Shown here in pieces: positions 1 to 12,437 of a DNA stretch of 64,000 nucleotides. The DNA is taken from positions 667,001 to 731,000 of the forward strand of contig JAPWDM010000035.1 in the NCBI GenBank assembly GCA_035578155.1, in the 5' to 3' direction. A model generated the notes under the pieces. The model searched no databases. It was not told the origin of the DNA and worked only from the letters and a program-made list of their open reading frames with translations. The stretch's first letter is position 1, and each line of letters begins with the position of its first letter. Position numbers and translations under genes: made by a program. The stretch is from Brachynemurus nebulosus (lineage: Eukaryota; Arthropoda; Insecta; Neuroptera; Myrmeleontidae).

Positions 1-980
1 AATTGTTGTAAATAAAATTCCTATATTACATTAATACAGACTATTCCTGATGAAAGGGTAACACTCATAAAGTAACCGAATAGTTTAAAGACAGTATGAC
101 CAATTTAAGATAATTGTATTCGACTACAATAATAAAAATATTTATAGATAGTTTTCATTCTTATAAACAGAATTTTTGAGCAAAAACTTTCACATTAAAA
201 TCATCGCTGTGTATTTTCTAATCTGAACAGTCATGGCAAATCAATTGTTTAACTCACAAGGAAAGGGCAAGAAGTCGAAAATTCCAAAAAATCTGAAACT
301 TTGTCAGTACGTAGAGGGTGGCTACTTAATAACATAAAAAATATCAGTTGTTGCTAAAAAACGTTTTTAAGGGGTGCAACACCCCCTCAAAGTTGGAACT
401 CAAAAATTTAAAAATCGATGAAATTTTGTTTATATGTACCTTAAAAAGTTCTAGTAACAAATATAACATTATTTTTTGCGTCCACACATTTTTAAGGGTT
501 GAAACCACCCCTCAACTGTGTACAAAAAAAATTAAAAATTGATGACGTTTTGTTTATATATACTATACAGAGCTTTAATTATAAATGTATTTTTTTTAGC
601 GGCTGTAAAACGGTTTGAATGGGTGAAATCACCCTTCAAAAATTGGGGTAAAAATTTAATTTGTCAAATATTTCGAAAACGGTAAGAGATAGAGCAAAAG
701 TTTGAATTGGCGATATTACTCTTTTTTAAAGAGATATCGATTGATATGCAACTTGCTTAAATTACATCAACAGGGGTGGTTGGGGGTTAAAATTTAGGGG
801 TTAATTTTGCGAAAAGGCGGTAAAAAATACATTATATTAAAATTTTGTTTACAGATTTCAAATCTACGTGAAAAAATCTAATTGTCCTGTTTTTGCTAAA
901 TTTCATAATATTAAGATTAGGCGTAAGTAACTAGAGGGTGACTGTGTTGACATAATCATACTATTTGAGTTAATCAGGAA
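1..980 (+). repeat. Dispersed repeat family B, left-end copy (cut by window edge)
   Basis: Positions 598-975 match 63086-63465 in the same orientation at high similarity over about 380 bp, including the block beginning agcggctgtaaaacggtttg and the later block with aacaggggtggtt. Within 350-720 there are about three degenerate units of 120-130 bp, each with a short stretch pairing 'ggggtg(a/c)aa' with 'cacccctcaaa'. Short open frames here follow the repeat and are not conserved coding sequence. The start of the copy is probably outside the window. Confidence 0.75.
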
Positions 981-1009
981 CTTCTTCATGGAAAATAGCT
1001 TAAAATCGG

Positions 1010-1230
1010 AGCGGTACACCCCCGTGATGCTCCTTGTGAGATTCAGCCCTTAAAAACTTAAAACCTTTTTTTAAAGCTCCGATCAACCGGACACTCATCA
1101 TCAGTTTTGAAACCACCAAGATGACAAATCGCTTGTGGAGTTTCAATTACATTTCGCTTGTAGACATTCAATACCGAAGATGAAAAATTCGAGTTCCGTA
1201 AAATGGGGCTCCGCTGCTCACGGCGTTTTT
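1010..1230 (-). repeat. Dispersed repeat family A, 5'-end fragment
   Basis: Read on the - strand this starts with the family A hallmark gccgtgagcagcg (here in the complement at about 1211-1225) followed by the stretch containing atcttcggtattgaatgtct. The same order is found on the + strand at 48835 and 50470 and, further into the unit, on the - strand at 63665-63960. The 100-residue open frame crossing this segment is a by-product of the repeat. Confidence 0.75.
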
Positions 1231-3650
1231 TTATTTATCTATACATTTATCAATATTTTAAGGTTTGTAATCTACACAATAATGATATTGTTCATAAAAA
1301 TGTTCAAAATAAAAATATTGCCCACACCAAGCACATCTTATAAAAGTTTATTTACCACATACACTACATTTTGGTGCTTCTCTTTCTTCTTTAAAAAAAA
1401 ATTCGTCAAATGCGTGTTTTTGACACGCACTAAGTAATGTCATCTCAGTGAAATGTTAATTTATGATTTTTTGTTAACTCTATAGTTGTTCAGAGCTCTA
1501 CAGCCCTCTTGCGTTTATTCAATATGGATGTACAACTCAATAATTATTCAGTCACAAAACGATATTAATATGTCATCTTCGATGACATAAAAACAATACG
1601 TTACAGGGTTTTCAAATTTTTCTGATCGGTGGTCAATATATCCACTTTTATACTATCCATACTTGAACAACTTTTGAAAATGAGGCAGCGAACACTGATT
1701 GTGAACTAGAGACTGAAGTTTTAAAATATTGTTACGGCTATGTAAATCGATATCATACTCATTTAGAATTACATTTTCCGAAAATACTCTGATGAATTGT
1801 TTCCAGAGTCGAAATCCATAGACATCCAGTGGTTAAAATATTGACAATTGTATAGATAAATAAAAATAAATAAATAAGTAAATAGGATTTGTATAGTTAT
1901 CAGTAAAACAGGGTGGGGGGGGGGGGGGTGTTGCAGTATATTTTTTCTTTTAAAATTATGTATTTGAAGGTACGTTTGTAACAATTTATTACTAAAATAC
2001 GAAATTCTTCGACCATATTTTTGCTCATTATTAAATCAAAAAGTTAAATTTTTTCCCTAGTTAATATTAACATACGGTGTATTTATGCAAAAAGAACTGG
2101 TGTGGTGTAAAATATATTAATTAAAACTTATATTATTTACACATAACAGCCTCCTCTTTTACCAAAAAATACCTGATAAAATTAGGTGTTTGGGTGGGGG
2201 ATGAAACCCCAATGATTTTATAACTTTAATTTTGGTATCATAATAAAGATCTTAAACTCAGATTTTAAGGAATGAGTTTCACATTAATAAGATTTACAAT
2301 TCACCAAAATTTCAAAAATTCTTGAGAGATACATTTGGATACCTTTCCTTGTTAGTACATATTCATCCTTGCTATATCTTTAGTAAAAGGGTATTTTAAA
2401 AGTACCTAAAGCGTCCTAAAGCTACCTATATTCGTTCATAATTGCAAATTCTAAGTAAAGAAATAAATATCTACCTATGTGTTTTGTGCAATATTTGTTT
2501 TGTAAATAAATTTTTTAAAAAAAATTTAATTGTTTTTCGTGACGAAAAAGTATCTTAGTACATGTATACTACATTATGTATATTTTATCTCTGCTGTCGG
2601 AAAAGATAAAAGCATTTAAGATAAATTTGCATAGTTGTTGGCCTCTACATAATAAGTATATTTAGGAGAAACGTTACCCAATCCCTCCTTGGAAAATAAC
2701 TTAATAATTTATGATTAAGCTGAAACAAATTTAATAATATAAAGTAGGGAGATTAAAATTTTAACTGCCATTCAAGAAAACTTTCAGTGAAATATATTTT
2801 CTTAGTAAAGTTTACAGTAAAACTTTATATAACTGGTAAAGTAATTGTTGTCGATTAAATTTAAATGTTAAATTTTATTGAAAATTTCTTTAATTGTTAC
2901 TTTTGTTTCAATTGTTACGTTACAAAGTGTAAATTAATACGGCTCCTTGCTTTATATAAAATTGTAAGTTTAAGTAAATCCTGTTAAAAAGTCGTTAAAA
3001 TGTCTTCTAAAATCAATGTGATGAAAATACACCAATTAGTCGATTATCAGAACTTAAAATTAATTTATTTCTCGCACTATATTACAAATAACCAAAGTTT
3101 TTTTTTTTATAAATTAATAATAAATAAACATTAAAATGCAAAAAAATAATCTAAATAACCTTTTTTATAATGCATATCTTATGATGGGAACTAATTAAAA
3201 TATTAATAACTTACATAATTAATATTTATAATTAAATCTTTAAAAAAATATATATTATTTAACAAGATAAGCTTTCATTATGCATGAAATTTAAATAATA
3301 AATAAAAACGAACAATTACAAAAAAAGAACTCGATTATAATTTGTGGCACAATTTTGTAATTTTATTAAATGTTAGGATTATATATAACATTAATTATAC
3401 TGTCTTAACTGTAAATGCAAAGTAAATGCAATTTTTCTGCACAACGTATTTTCACAAATACAAAATTTTTCTAAAAATTAATTTTAAATGTAAGCATAGA
3501 AAATCTTTTTGTACAATTGATATTTAAATAGGAAATTTAGTTTTAATAAATTACTTTATGCAATCTATCGTACATTATTGTTATTACGTTTGCACTTTGA
3601 ATTAAGTATACTAGATTTCTTATGTACATAAATTCAGTATTACTATAAAA
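1231..3650. other. AT-rich stretch without recognised gene
   Basis: No supported coding region, RNA gene or element boundary was seen. It contains a homopolymeric G run interrupted by one T at about 1914-1929, long A/T-rich tracts around 3100-3300, and scattered short open frames with no recognisable motif. Confidence 0.5.
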
Positions 3651-3729
3651 TACAGGAACTATTCCTTTGCTAATACACTTTAAATAAATAGAAATGAAAT
3701 TATACAGGAAGGATTCCTTTTATAATACA

Positions 3730-4696
3730 CGTGCGAGAAAGAAAGAAACATATTTCGTAATCTTTTTAAGAAAGAAAGAAATATATTTTTTATTTCTTTT
3801 AAGCATGTACTACGAATATATAATTTGTATACAGGATGCTTCATGTATTAAATATGAAATACATTTTTAATACGAAATACATTTATATTTTATAAAAGTA
3901 TAAGTTTTTAACTGATTATTAAATATTTTGTCGTAAAATGTATTGCAAACAATTATCATATACATTTATATTCTATATACATCGAAATCGCAACTCATAG
4001 TTATCAACCTGTATATTCTGAATTTGTGTCTAAAAAGAGATAGAATTGCATTTCTATCTGATCAGGGTGCATTATAAAAAGAATCCTTGCCGTGTTTCTC
4101 TTTTCTTTTAACTAAAAATTTTGACATATCCAGAATGATAACTTTGATTTGCGAATTCTATGTGTATAATATCGCTCATTTGCGAGAAGCTTGACATAAC
4201 TCAAAAAGAGCTATTTTTCAGTACGATGGTTTGAAGTTTTAAAAATAAAAAGAATACTTATGGCGGTCAATTGAAAAAGTGCGATAGAGTATAAAGTCAT
4301 AACCTCTCTCGTTCTTTAATTTAGGTATATAGCGTGATGTCGTTTTACTAGTAAAAAGGATGACATTTTCCGTGACCGCGTGTACCCTTAACTCAATAAC
4401 GGTGATTTTTGATTTATGTCACGCTTCTCTCAAATGAGCGATCAGTGCAATACAAGTAAAGTGTATATTTGAACTATATAATATTATGTATGTAATCCGA
4501 TAAAAACCTAAAATTTTTTTTTTTATTTATTTATTATTTCGTAATGAATATTGCATTACATGCTTATTATATGACTCACTCTGTATAATAATTAATAAAT
4601 GATATGTTTATGGTATTACTTGAAAATTATAGAAAGAAACATATTCCTTTTTTTTTAAAAAGACCACGAAATATATTTTTTTCTTTCTCGCACCTC
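3730..4696. mobile_element. Inverted-repeat element (MITE-like) with ~37-bp termini
   Basis: The left end gtgcgagaaagaaagaaaca at about 3730 is matched, inverted, by the right end with ttctttctcgcac at about 4684-4696; the match continues inward through atatttcgt and a T run for about 37 bp. The interior has no coding capacity, so it is a non-autonomous element. No clear target duplication was found and the superfamily is not assigned. A second inverted-repeat element is nested inside it. Confidence 0.55.
4171..4442. mobile_element. Nested inverted-repeat element, ~272 bp
   Basis: atcgctcatttgcgagaagc at 4171 is matched by the inverted gcttctctcaaatgagcgat ending at 4442, and the pairing extends through gacataa. 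The termini are about 29 bp with two or three mismatches. It lies wholly inside the 3730-4696 element, so it is probably the younger insertion. Confidence 0.55.
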
Positions 4697-4697
4697 T

Positions 4698-5397
4698 ATT
4701 AGCAAACGAATAGGCAGTGTTGATATAGTTTTCCTCTTACAAAAATGAGTTACCATTCAATTACTTACATAATTATAATATATTTCTTACCAATTCTGTG
4801 ATTTTTCAAAAAAAATGTAACTATGGATCTCAAATTTTTCTACATTTACAGAAAATTACAAATTTTTACGAATCTGTGTGTTTACGTCTAAATAAGGTTT
4901 TTGGTAACATTGTGCTTACAATTGTACAATTGTCAAGTTATTATAAATATAAAAATAAAAAGATTTATTATAAACTTTTCGAAAAGAAATATCATTCTTT
5001 GTATTGAAATTTTTGTATTTTAGTTGAAAGATCTATAAATAATTACATTCCATTTTTGTTTAAACATTACATTCCATTAGAAATCGTTGCGAACTAAAAT
5101 TAAAAAGAAAATAACCGAAATTTTTGAAATAATCTACACTCGACTGTACTCTTCAAAGAAGGAACAAACGTTTGTAGTTGAAGATTAATAGCAACAGATA
5201 ATTAGGTATATGTTAAATATTTGTGAACACCAACATAATATAAGAAAAAATAATTGTCTCGGTTGCTATAATAATACGAAATTGTTAAAAAATTAGGGCT
5301 TTTTGAATTCGGAGTTATATTTGAATAATAACGTATAGTTATTCACTTTCTAAATAATTCCGTCCTCAATAATGCCATTCTCTTACATTTTAGCAGG
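4698..5397. other. AT-rich stretch, nothing recognised
   Basis: An open frame of 69 codons at 4798-5007 begins at a non-ATG codon, is rich in Lys, Tyr and Leu and resembles no known domain. Nothing else supported. Confidence 0.45.
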
Positions 5398-5405
5398 CGT
5401 GTTAT

Positions 5406-6227
5406 CAGACCCGGATCTAGGAGTGGGGGGGGGGGTGTGTGTGTGTGACAAACCGGTGCCCCTGTCCCGGGTGTCAGTTTCAGGGGGCGCCAAAATCACA
5501 CTAGGTCGGTCTATAGATAACAAATGGGCTAAAAAAAGTTGGTTGCTTAACCATTTTAGAAAAAATTAATATTATTCCAGTTGTATCTATTATATTTGAA
5601 GTATTGAGAACAATGGACATATTTCATAAACCGTTCATCCTAAAAGATTGAAATAAAAACCATTTTAATAACATAACTGTCTCTTTATTTTAAGTGATGC
5701 CCATATTTAACCAATTTTCGTCTCTTTCATAAGAAAACTTTACCTAAAGTTGGATATAAAAATTTAACAAAATTCCCTTTTTGAACATTTTTTTCTTTTT
5801 ATTATGTTTTAAACCTCGCTTAGTATTTTTCATGAGAATATACGGGTACAAGTATACATTATGAAACAAATACACACTATTTCAATTGTGAAACTTGTAT
5901 CCTTTAATTTTTACAAACTTCCGAAAACTGACTTTTTACCAAATGTTGGAATTTTCCGCCTCTGTATCTCTGATAGGGTCGGTGATAAAAATTCGAAATT
6001 GGCATAACTTGTAGTGCTTTCAGAGCAGATTTATTAAAATAAAAAATCAATTTGTACCTATATTGATCCTTTACAAAACCCTCAATTTTTATCATTGCCG
6101 CAACGGAAAAAATTGGAGTTTCATAAAGGAACTTATGAGTTTTTTTGACAATTTATGTCAAACGTTGGAAGGGGACGCCATTTTCAAGTTTTTTCCCCGG
6201 TTCTAAAAAATCGTAAATCCGGGACTG
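5406..6227. mobile_element. Non-autonomous hAT-type element with 8-bp target duplication
   Basis: The termini are cagacccggatctagga at 5406 and, inverted, cagtcccggatttacga ending at 6227. The element is flanked on both sides by the identical 8-bp direct repeat cgtgttat (5398-5405 and 6228-6235). An 8-bp duplication plus termini starting CAG is the signature of the hAT superfamily. The 822-bp interior carries no transposase; a short G run and (GT)n tract follow the left end. The open frames here (65 and 63 codons) are not recognisable. Confidence 0.85.
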
Positions 6228-6235
6228 CGTGTTAT

Positions 6236-7450
6236 CTCGTTTGTTACTTTATTTCATTCTTTTAATCAGAGACATTACTCGGAAGGGGTGAAACGAAGGT
6301 ACCAGTAAAGAACGCGAGAGTAGAATGGGCGTATAGCTTTCTAAGAAATCATTCCCCATATATAATTTTCCTCATAAATTAATTGTCATTACTGAGAATG
6401 TCTACTGTATTAGGATAATTAGTGATAAAAAAATAAATAGGTTGGCAATGTCGTCCATAAAATTTTTTTTCTTTTTTTGAAAATTATAATTTAACATATT
6501 TTTTGGTAAGTATGTCATTCCTATCTTTTCATAATAATTTATTGTTTTTGAATAAAAATAGACAATTTCAAATCGTTACCATGTCTTTAGCTATATTTTT
6601 CAGCTATTTGTTGAAAACTTAGTGGAACTATTACGCATAGACTAAACAAAAAACTACACCCTCATTTGATTTCCCAGTATGAATTCATAATTCATACTGA
6701 ACATTCAGGAACAATTTTTTTTTTTGTCGGAATTTATTAAAGTCGGAAAATTATTACTACCTAAATCATTGTAAAAAAAAATTTGTATACTTTGGACAAT
6801 TTGTATAATTGTCTCTACATTATACTAAAAAGAATTTTTTAATGCTATACAAGAACGATATTTCTTTATAACAAAAAGACACTCTTCTTAATACTAATAA
6901 ATTTCGAATAATTTTTTTTTTTGAAAGTAAATACTGATCTCTGTAAACTGTTAAGGCTGATTTTATATCATATTCTGTTAGTGCACACATTCCGGATATT
7001 TTGTCTTTGACTTTTTATAAGTATCATAAACAATATTATTTGTAAATTAATTTACAATAAAAAAATGTAAAATAAAGCTTAAATGCTTTTAAAATTAGAA
7101 ACACCTATGGTTTTGAAAGAAATATAAAAATTATAGTTGTATTCAATAGTGCAATAATGCGAATGTCTAAAGTAGAATGTTTAAAATTTTAACATAAATT
7201 ACTATAAAATAAAAATTATATGATAGTGTTTTATATTCTGCGAACAAAAGTACCTATTCTAAATATATGTAGGTACAGAATAAATAGAAAAGGAGGGGTA
7301 TCCATAAGATAAGAAAATTGATCCCAATGTGACACAAAAATTCAGTAGACTGTTTTTATATTTTTCATTATTTTAGTAAAATACAGGACCCTAACTTAAC
7401 GCTACAATAACTTAAAATTAAAAGTAACTACGTTTTCTTCACAAGAAAAG
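6236..7450. other. AT-rich stretch, nothing recognised
   Basis: No open frame of interest and no clear element termini. A short palindromic stretch (tatgaattcataattcata) lies near 6678-6697. Confidence 0.45.
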
Positions 7451-7458
7451 TTGACAAA

Positions 7459-7695
7459 CTGTGGTCAAAATGGCTTTTTTTGGAAAATTGTCCGCCTTTT
7501 TTTTTACTACATCGAGTTTTCTTAGACATGATTACATTTTTTTATCAATTTAATTTTTCTATTTTTATATCTATTGACGTCTAGAGAACAACATATAAAA
7601 AATTACCATGCTGAAAAAATGCGCTCACGTTTAAAAAAAATCGATATAGTAAAAAAGGGTGTATTTTTCCAAAAAAACCATTTTGACCACAGTTA
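7459..7695. mobile_element. Small inverted-repeat element, ~237 bp
   Basis: The left end actgtggtcaaaatggcttt is repeated inverted at the right end (ccattttgaccacagt), with about 30 bp of pairing including a T-rich continuation. No coding content and no unambiguous target duplication. Probably a MITE; superfamily not assigned. Confidence 0.55.
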
Positions 7696-8529
7696 AATAT
7701 TGAGACCTATTGGTTAAATATTGAGAAAATAATTTTTGAAACAGGTAATTCCACATAACGTGTCGGGATTAATTAAGTTTAAGACTAGTCCCCTAATCCC
7801 AAAAATTTTTTATTTGAATAGTGTTTTCTAAAGAAATTTTATAAGCTATTTAATTTATTTTAGGGAATAGAATCTGTTGTCAACACGTCATGTAACTTAA
7901 TACGTCCTGATTGATAGAACAATTGTTTGCTAAGTTGCAAATAAGTAATTCAATTATTCTTGCTTTGGACTCTTGTGAAATGCAGGGAATAAACTTTTTA
8001 AAATTTTTATGGATTTTTTAACAGTTTAATTTTTGTATTTTTTAACGTAGTGTTTTAAAATTGATTAGAAAATTTTAAAGACATTTAACATTAAATGAAT
8101 AAAACTAATTAATTGTTTAAGATACTTATAAAAATAAAGTAACAAATCTTTTACAAAATAAAAAAGTACCTTTAAATTAATATTACAAATTAAGTTTATT
8201 TTCGATTCTATTATTATTATATAATATTTATAAACTATATTTACCTACTACATACATTTTATATTTTTTGATTTTATTAAAAAAAAATATTTTCTTTACA
8301 GTGTATATGTTTATGATGCATTCTTACATTTACAAATGTCTGTATATTAACGCTAAAAGAAACAACTTCATTAAAAATTTAATGTAAAATTATTTTTAGT
8401 GGTTTTATTTATATACCTACATATTTTCCCTTCAACCAAAAATTTAACAAAGTAGCTGACTGGAAAGTTTGTACTATACCTCCATTAAAGACATTAAATA
8501 TTTTTTTTTTTAAATTAACATAAATGTAC

Positions 8530-9394
8530 TAAGGTAACGGGCCTAGTTTCTGACCTTTTAAGAGTGACGGCTGAGGTTAAACGACAGTAATAAATATAAG
8601 TTTAAACTAAAGAGACAATTAATAATTTTAACAACTAGTTTATGGCTTTCAAAATAAAGTCATACAAGTAAAATAATTATTTGAATTGAATTAATAATTT
8701 AAATTAATGTTTTAAAAATTGACAAAAAGGACCCAGTTTCTGACCTTCAAAATTTCTCATGTGACAGTTTTTGACCCTGACAGTGGCCTAGTTTCTGATC
8801 CTTAAATTAAAAAATACAGTTTTTTTAAAATTTAATTTATAAATAATTTTTTATTGATAAAAATGAATGTTTAATGTTATATACGTTATGAAAAATAACA
8901 AAAACTAATCGAAGATAACTATAAATAACAAAATAACTAACAAAAACTAGTTAGAATTTAATTGGGCCATACCACTTTAGAAGTGAGCCTAGTAATTGAC
9001 CCTCATATTTCAATAATAAAAATCATTCTAAGGTATTTTATAAATATTTTAAAATAAATTTTAAACAAATATTAATCTGCTCATATATTTTTAATTAAGT
9101 TTTCATACTTACATGATGAATATTGCACAGATCAAAATGAGTACTTTGTAACATAAACTGTTAGGAAACTACCAAAAAAATAGTTTTTACACACATTTTA
9201 AATTTAAAAATTTTTTTTATTTAGTTAATATATTCTAAACTTTTTAAATTGCTGTTCATTAGACACAGAATAGATTACTTTAAATTAAGAATTTTTTTTT
9301 TTTCTTATTTAAAATATAGTTTTTTTATTAATTTATAACAAAGTTGAAAAGTTCAGAAACTGGGCCAGGGTCAATTACCGGGTCTTTTACCTTA
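8530..9394. mobile_element. Inverted-repeat element with reiterated TTTCTGACC motif
   Basis: Both ends read taaggtaa inward (8530 on +, 9394 on -). A motif close to ggcc(t/c)agtttctgacc recurs in both orientations at about 8541, 8732, 8785, 8975 (degenerate) and 9350. Reiterated subterminal motifs of this kind are often transposase-binding repeats in non-autonomous elements. No coding region and no clear target duplication. Confidence 0.5.
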
Positions 9395-9532
9395 TAAGAT
9401 TCCTAAAACTTCCTTTCAAATTTTGTACCGAATAGATACACTATAATCAAATCGATTGATATAACGCATCTATCTGATGAATACAATTCAGTCATGTAGT
9501 CATTTCGATCGAGTTAACTATAAGTTCCTTTA

Positions 9533-9922
9533 GACCGGTCGTATACATTCCGGTTTTAACCGGGCCGGGCACCCGGTCCGGGTACCTGAAGGTGCAAATA
9601 ATATAGTAACTCCATTGACTGCTGCACACTTTTCTTATTCTTACCGGTCAGAATGCAACCGGCGACACTCGGACCGAGTAATCAGAAACAGAGGCAACAC
9701 ACCAAATAAAAGAATAAAATATGTCAGAAAGATTAATACGTTGTCGTCCATTTTATTTCTTGAAATCGACAATAATGCAGTCGGTACAACAATACCGAAC
9801 TATCAAATAAAACTGATATATTTTTTTAAGAATTCAATTAAGCGGCATGTGTGCGCTAATATGACCGGTTGACCGGCCCGGGCGCCCGGCCCGGTCACAA
9901 CCGGAATGTATACGGCCGGCCT
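9533..9922. mobile_element. GC-rich inverted-repeat element, ~390 bp
   Basis: Arms of about 45 bp, much richer in G+C than the surroundings, share cgtatacattccggtt followed by an accgggccgggc block, on + near 9538 and on - near 9915. The outer flanks read ttta on the left and ttaa on the right, so a TTAA-type (piggyBac or Kolobok) origin is possible but not proven. The 85-codon frame inside (9615-9872) has no recognised domain. Confidence 0.6.
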
Positions 9923-10017
9923 TAATGATCAATCAATCGACTGACTCTTTCAAATTTCATAACCAGAATTACATCAAGTGTAAATAGGTATATCAGCTCA
10001 AAATGCATACATACATA

Positions 10018-10637
10018 CACACACACCGGCATAATTAGCGGGACATAAAACAAGTATAAAACCTGTTTATTAAACAAATTTGGCTGTCCTTTTTCATTTT
10101 TACTTAAAATAATATTGAAATAATGAATTAATTGACTTTCCATAGAACTGTTTTTAGCGAATTTCGAAAACTCAAAATTCAGCTATTATTTATTATTGAT
10201 GCGAATCTTTTTAAGAGGTTTGTCACTTTCGAATTCAAATGCCGATTCTTCTCAATGTGGTCGAGCTTCAAACTGCCGTAACTGAAGAATGGCAAAGACT
10301 GTCCCAGGAGACTACAGATAACATCATTCTGAGTATAGCAAGACAAATGGAAGCTTTGACAAGATCACGGGAGGAACCAGGCGGTATTAAAACGCTGTGT
10401 TTCATTTTGTATTTGTTAAATAATTTTTAACTTAAATTATTCTTAAACGACATAAGATTCCAAAAATTTGTCATTTTATATGGTTACTTGTTTTTGCTAC
10501 CAAAAATTAGGTATATCGACTTGTGAACATGTAATTTTAAGTGAACAATTAAATAAGACTAATAGTTCCTTAAAATTAAATGGTTTGTCTGTTTTTTACA
10601 GATATTTTGTATGTTCCGCTAATTCTGCCGGTGTGTG
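10018..10637. mobile_element. Tc1/mariner-type element, internally deleted
   Basis: Termini cacacaccggcataattagc and, inverted, cacaccggcagaattagcgg pair over about 33 bp. The element is flanked by TA on both sides, as expected for Tc1/mariner. It contains a C-terminal transposase remnant, so it derives from an autonomous Tc1-type element. Its 620 bp are well below the 1.3-1.7 kb typical of complete members. Confidence 0.7.
10239..10430 (+). pseudogene. Tc1-like transposase, C-terminal remnant
   Basis: The frame contains ELQTAVTEEWQRLSQETTD followed by a segment ending SIARQMEALTRSREE. This resembles the last ~45 residues of Tc1-type transposases, which have a pattern ELxxAVxEEWxxLs...SmpRRmxAvi just before the C-terminus. 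The upstream DDE catalytic domain and the DNA-binding paired-like domain are absent, and the reading frame runs past the expected end into non-homologous residues. It cannot encode an active enzyme. Its placement between matched terminal repeats confirms the element's class. Confidence 0.6.
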
Positions 10638-11204
10638 TATATGTATATGACTGGCATACGTACATCATATTGCTGATAATTATACGTATTTCAGTTTATT
10701 CAATGTTATTCAAGTAGGTATGTGCATTTCTATTCCTAAATCAATATTACTGCCTCGAATTCAATAAATTGCAAATAGTTGATATTACTAACTTAAAAGA
10801 AGCAAGATGTCAATACTTTTTTAAACATTAGAGAAATGTTTAAAAGCAATTCTTTAACTCTGAATAAACTTTTTGTAGCTTGGAATAATTTCCGTCATTA
10901 ATTGGAATAACATTAGATCGTGTAATATCAAATGACGTTTTCCGACCACCTGGCCAATCATATAATGCAGATAAATATCGACACTTTTTGAGCATTAAAA
11001 AAATATTTTAATAAAAAATCATAAAAAAAGATAAAAAAGTTTTATTGACCTTTATACTTTTCTAAAGAAAAATCATTCAGTTTGTACATGATTTAGATAC
11101 AGTGTATCCGATCAACCTTTTTAACATGAAAATACACAAATATTAAAATCGTTTGGAAAGTAAATTTTGATAACAAAAATACATACACTTGCAAAATTTA
11201 TAAT

Positions 11205-11272
11205 TTTTACGTCCCCAGATTTGTAGTGCCCTAAGCGGTCGCCTGGTGCTCTTATATGATCGCGCCGGCCCT
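11205..11272. mobile_element. hAT-like element end, orphan
   Basis: The stretch reads, on the - strand from 11272, cagggccggcgcgatcatat and then agagcaccaggcgaccgctt. A CAGGGCCGGC terminus with such a moderately GC-rich continuation is typical of hAT-derived MITEs. No matching left end was located, so the element is either truncated or very diverged. A related terminus (cagggccagc) occurs on the - strand from about 43361. Confidence 0.4.
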
Positions 11273-11525
11273 GGGTGCGCCACAAAATTTGTAGACATAT
11301 TTTAAATATATATAGGATGTTTCAAGCAACTAAGAACATATATTTTATCACAGGGAAAATTTGTTATGATCAAGGGATGCTTTATTTTATTATTATCAGA
11401 TATTTAGGAAAACCTTAAATAATACTGCGCCAAAATGATGTTTAAAAGTAATTAAAAGCCAGTACCAGTCAATTTATTGAAACAACTATAAATAAATCTT
11501 AATCTAATATTAAAATATTTATTAA

Positions 11526-11840
11526 CAGATAATACTGCTTATTCGACAACTGGACACCTATTCCCTGGTCACTAACCGGGCCTATAACCTGGTCACTAAA
11601 TACAATAGACCCCAAAATACAGTTCAATGTAGATTAGAGAAAGACAATAGTATTAATTTTTTGGATCTAACAATAATGAAAACTAACAATAGTTTTGAAT
11701 TCGATATATACCGGAAGCCAACTTATTCCGGCATTACTATCCCCAGCGATTCGATAAGCCCATATCAGCATAAAATTGCTGCCTATAATTGCATGATCCA
11801 CCGAGCCTTTAATATCCCATTATCTAAAAAAAAATGTTAA
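11526..11840 (+). pseudogene. Penelope-type reverse transcriptase, C-terminal fragment
   Basis: The frame runs from a stop codon at 11523 to a stop at 11838-11840. It shows INFLDLTI, then IYRKPTYSG, then SPYQHKIAAYNCMIHRAF. The order FLDL...YRKPTxT...S.HP..hK.a......R is characteristic of the RT of Penelope-like elements just after the catalytic palm. No Met start is available, as expected for a truncated copy. It joins in a broken frame to the endonuclease segment that follows. Confidence 0.7.
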
Positions 11841-11930
11841 AAAAGAATTAAATAATATAAAAATAATAGCACAAAGTAACGGATTTAACACAAACTTAAT
11901 TAATAAACTAATAGCTAAAAAAGAACATAA

Positions 11931-12437
11931 GCAAATCTTAAAAGAAATATTCCCCCTGTTATAAATAAATCTAAAAATAATTTTAAAACTATAATTTATT
12001 TCGGTAAAATATCAGATAAAATTAAAAACATTCTAACCAAATCTAACATAAACATAGCATTTAAATCAAGTTCTAATTTAAGCAATTTAATCTATAATAA
12101 CAAAACTAAAATAGATAAATTAAAAAAATCGGGCGTCTATAAATTAAACTGTAAAGATTGCAATAACTTTTACCTGGGTCAAACTGGCAGAAACTTTGAG
12201 ACAAGAAGGGCAGAACATTTTAGATCATATCGAAATAAGAAACCAGATTCAGCTTTCGCCAGGGATTTAATAGATACCGGTCACACTCCAGACAGAGAAA
12301 TTACAGTACTCCACCAGTCGAATAAAGGACAAAAGTTAACCATTTTGGAAGCCATAGACATCTACAAAAATAACTCCCCAAATCTGCTGAACGACTACAT
12401 CGACATTTACGACTCAACATTATTCAACACCTTGTAA
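11931..12437 (+). pseudogene. Penelope-type connecting region and GIY-YIG endonuclease
   Basis: A 168-codon open frame without an initiating Met. The first part (IYFGKISDKIKNILTKSNIN) is the connector seen in Penelope-like elements. The second part is the nuclease: SGVYKLNCKDC gives the 'GIY' strand and a CxxC zinc-knuckle pair, YLGQTGRNFETRRAEH gives the 'YIG' strand, the catalytic Arg and the EH pair, and a Glu follows in LTILEAIDIYKN. This domain nicks target DNA to prime reverse transcription. The ORF ends at a natural stop at 12435. The domain is intact by eye, but the element lacks the RT core. Confidence 0.8.
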
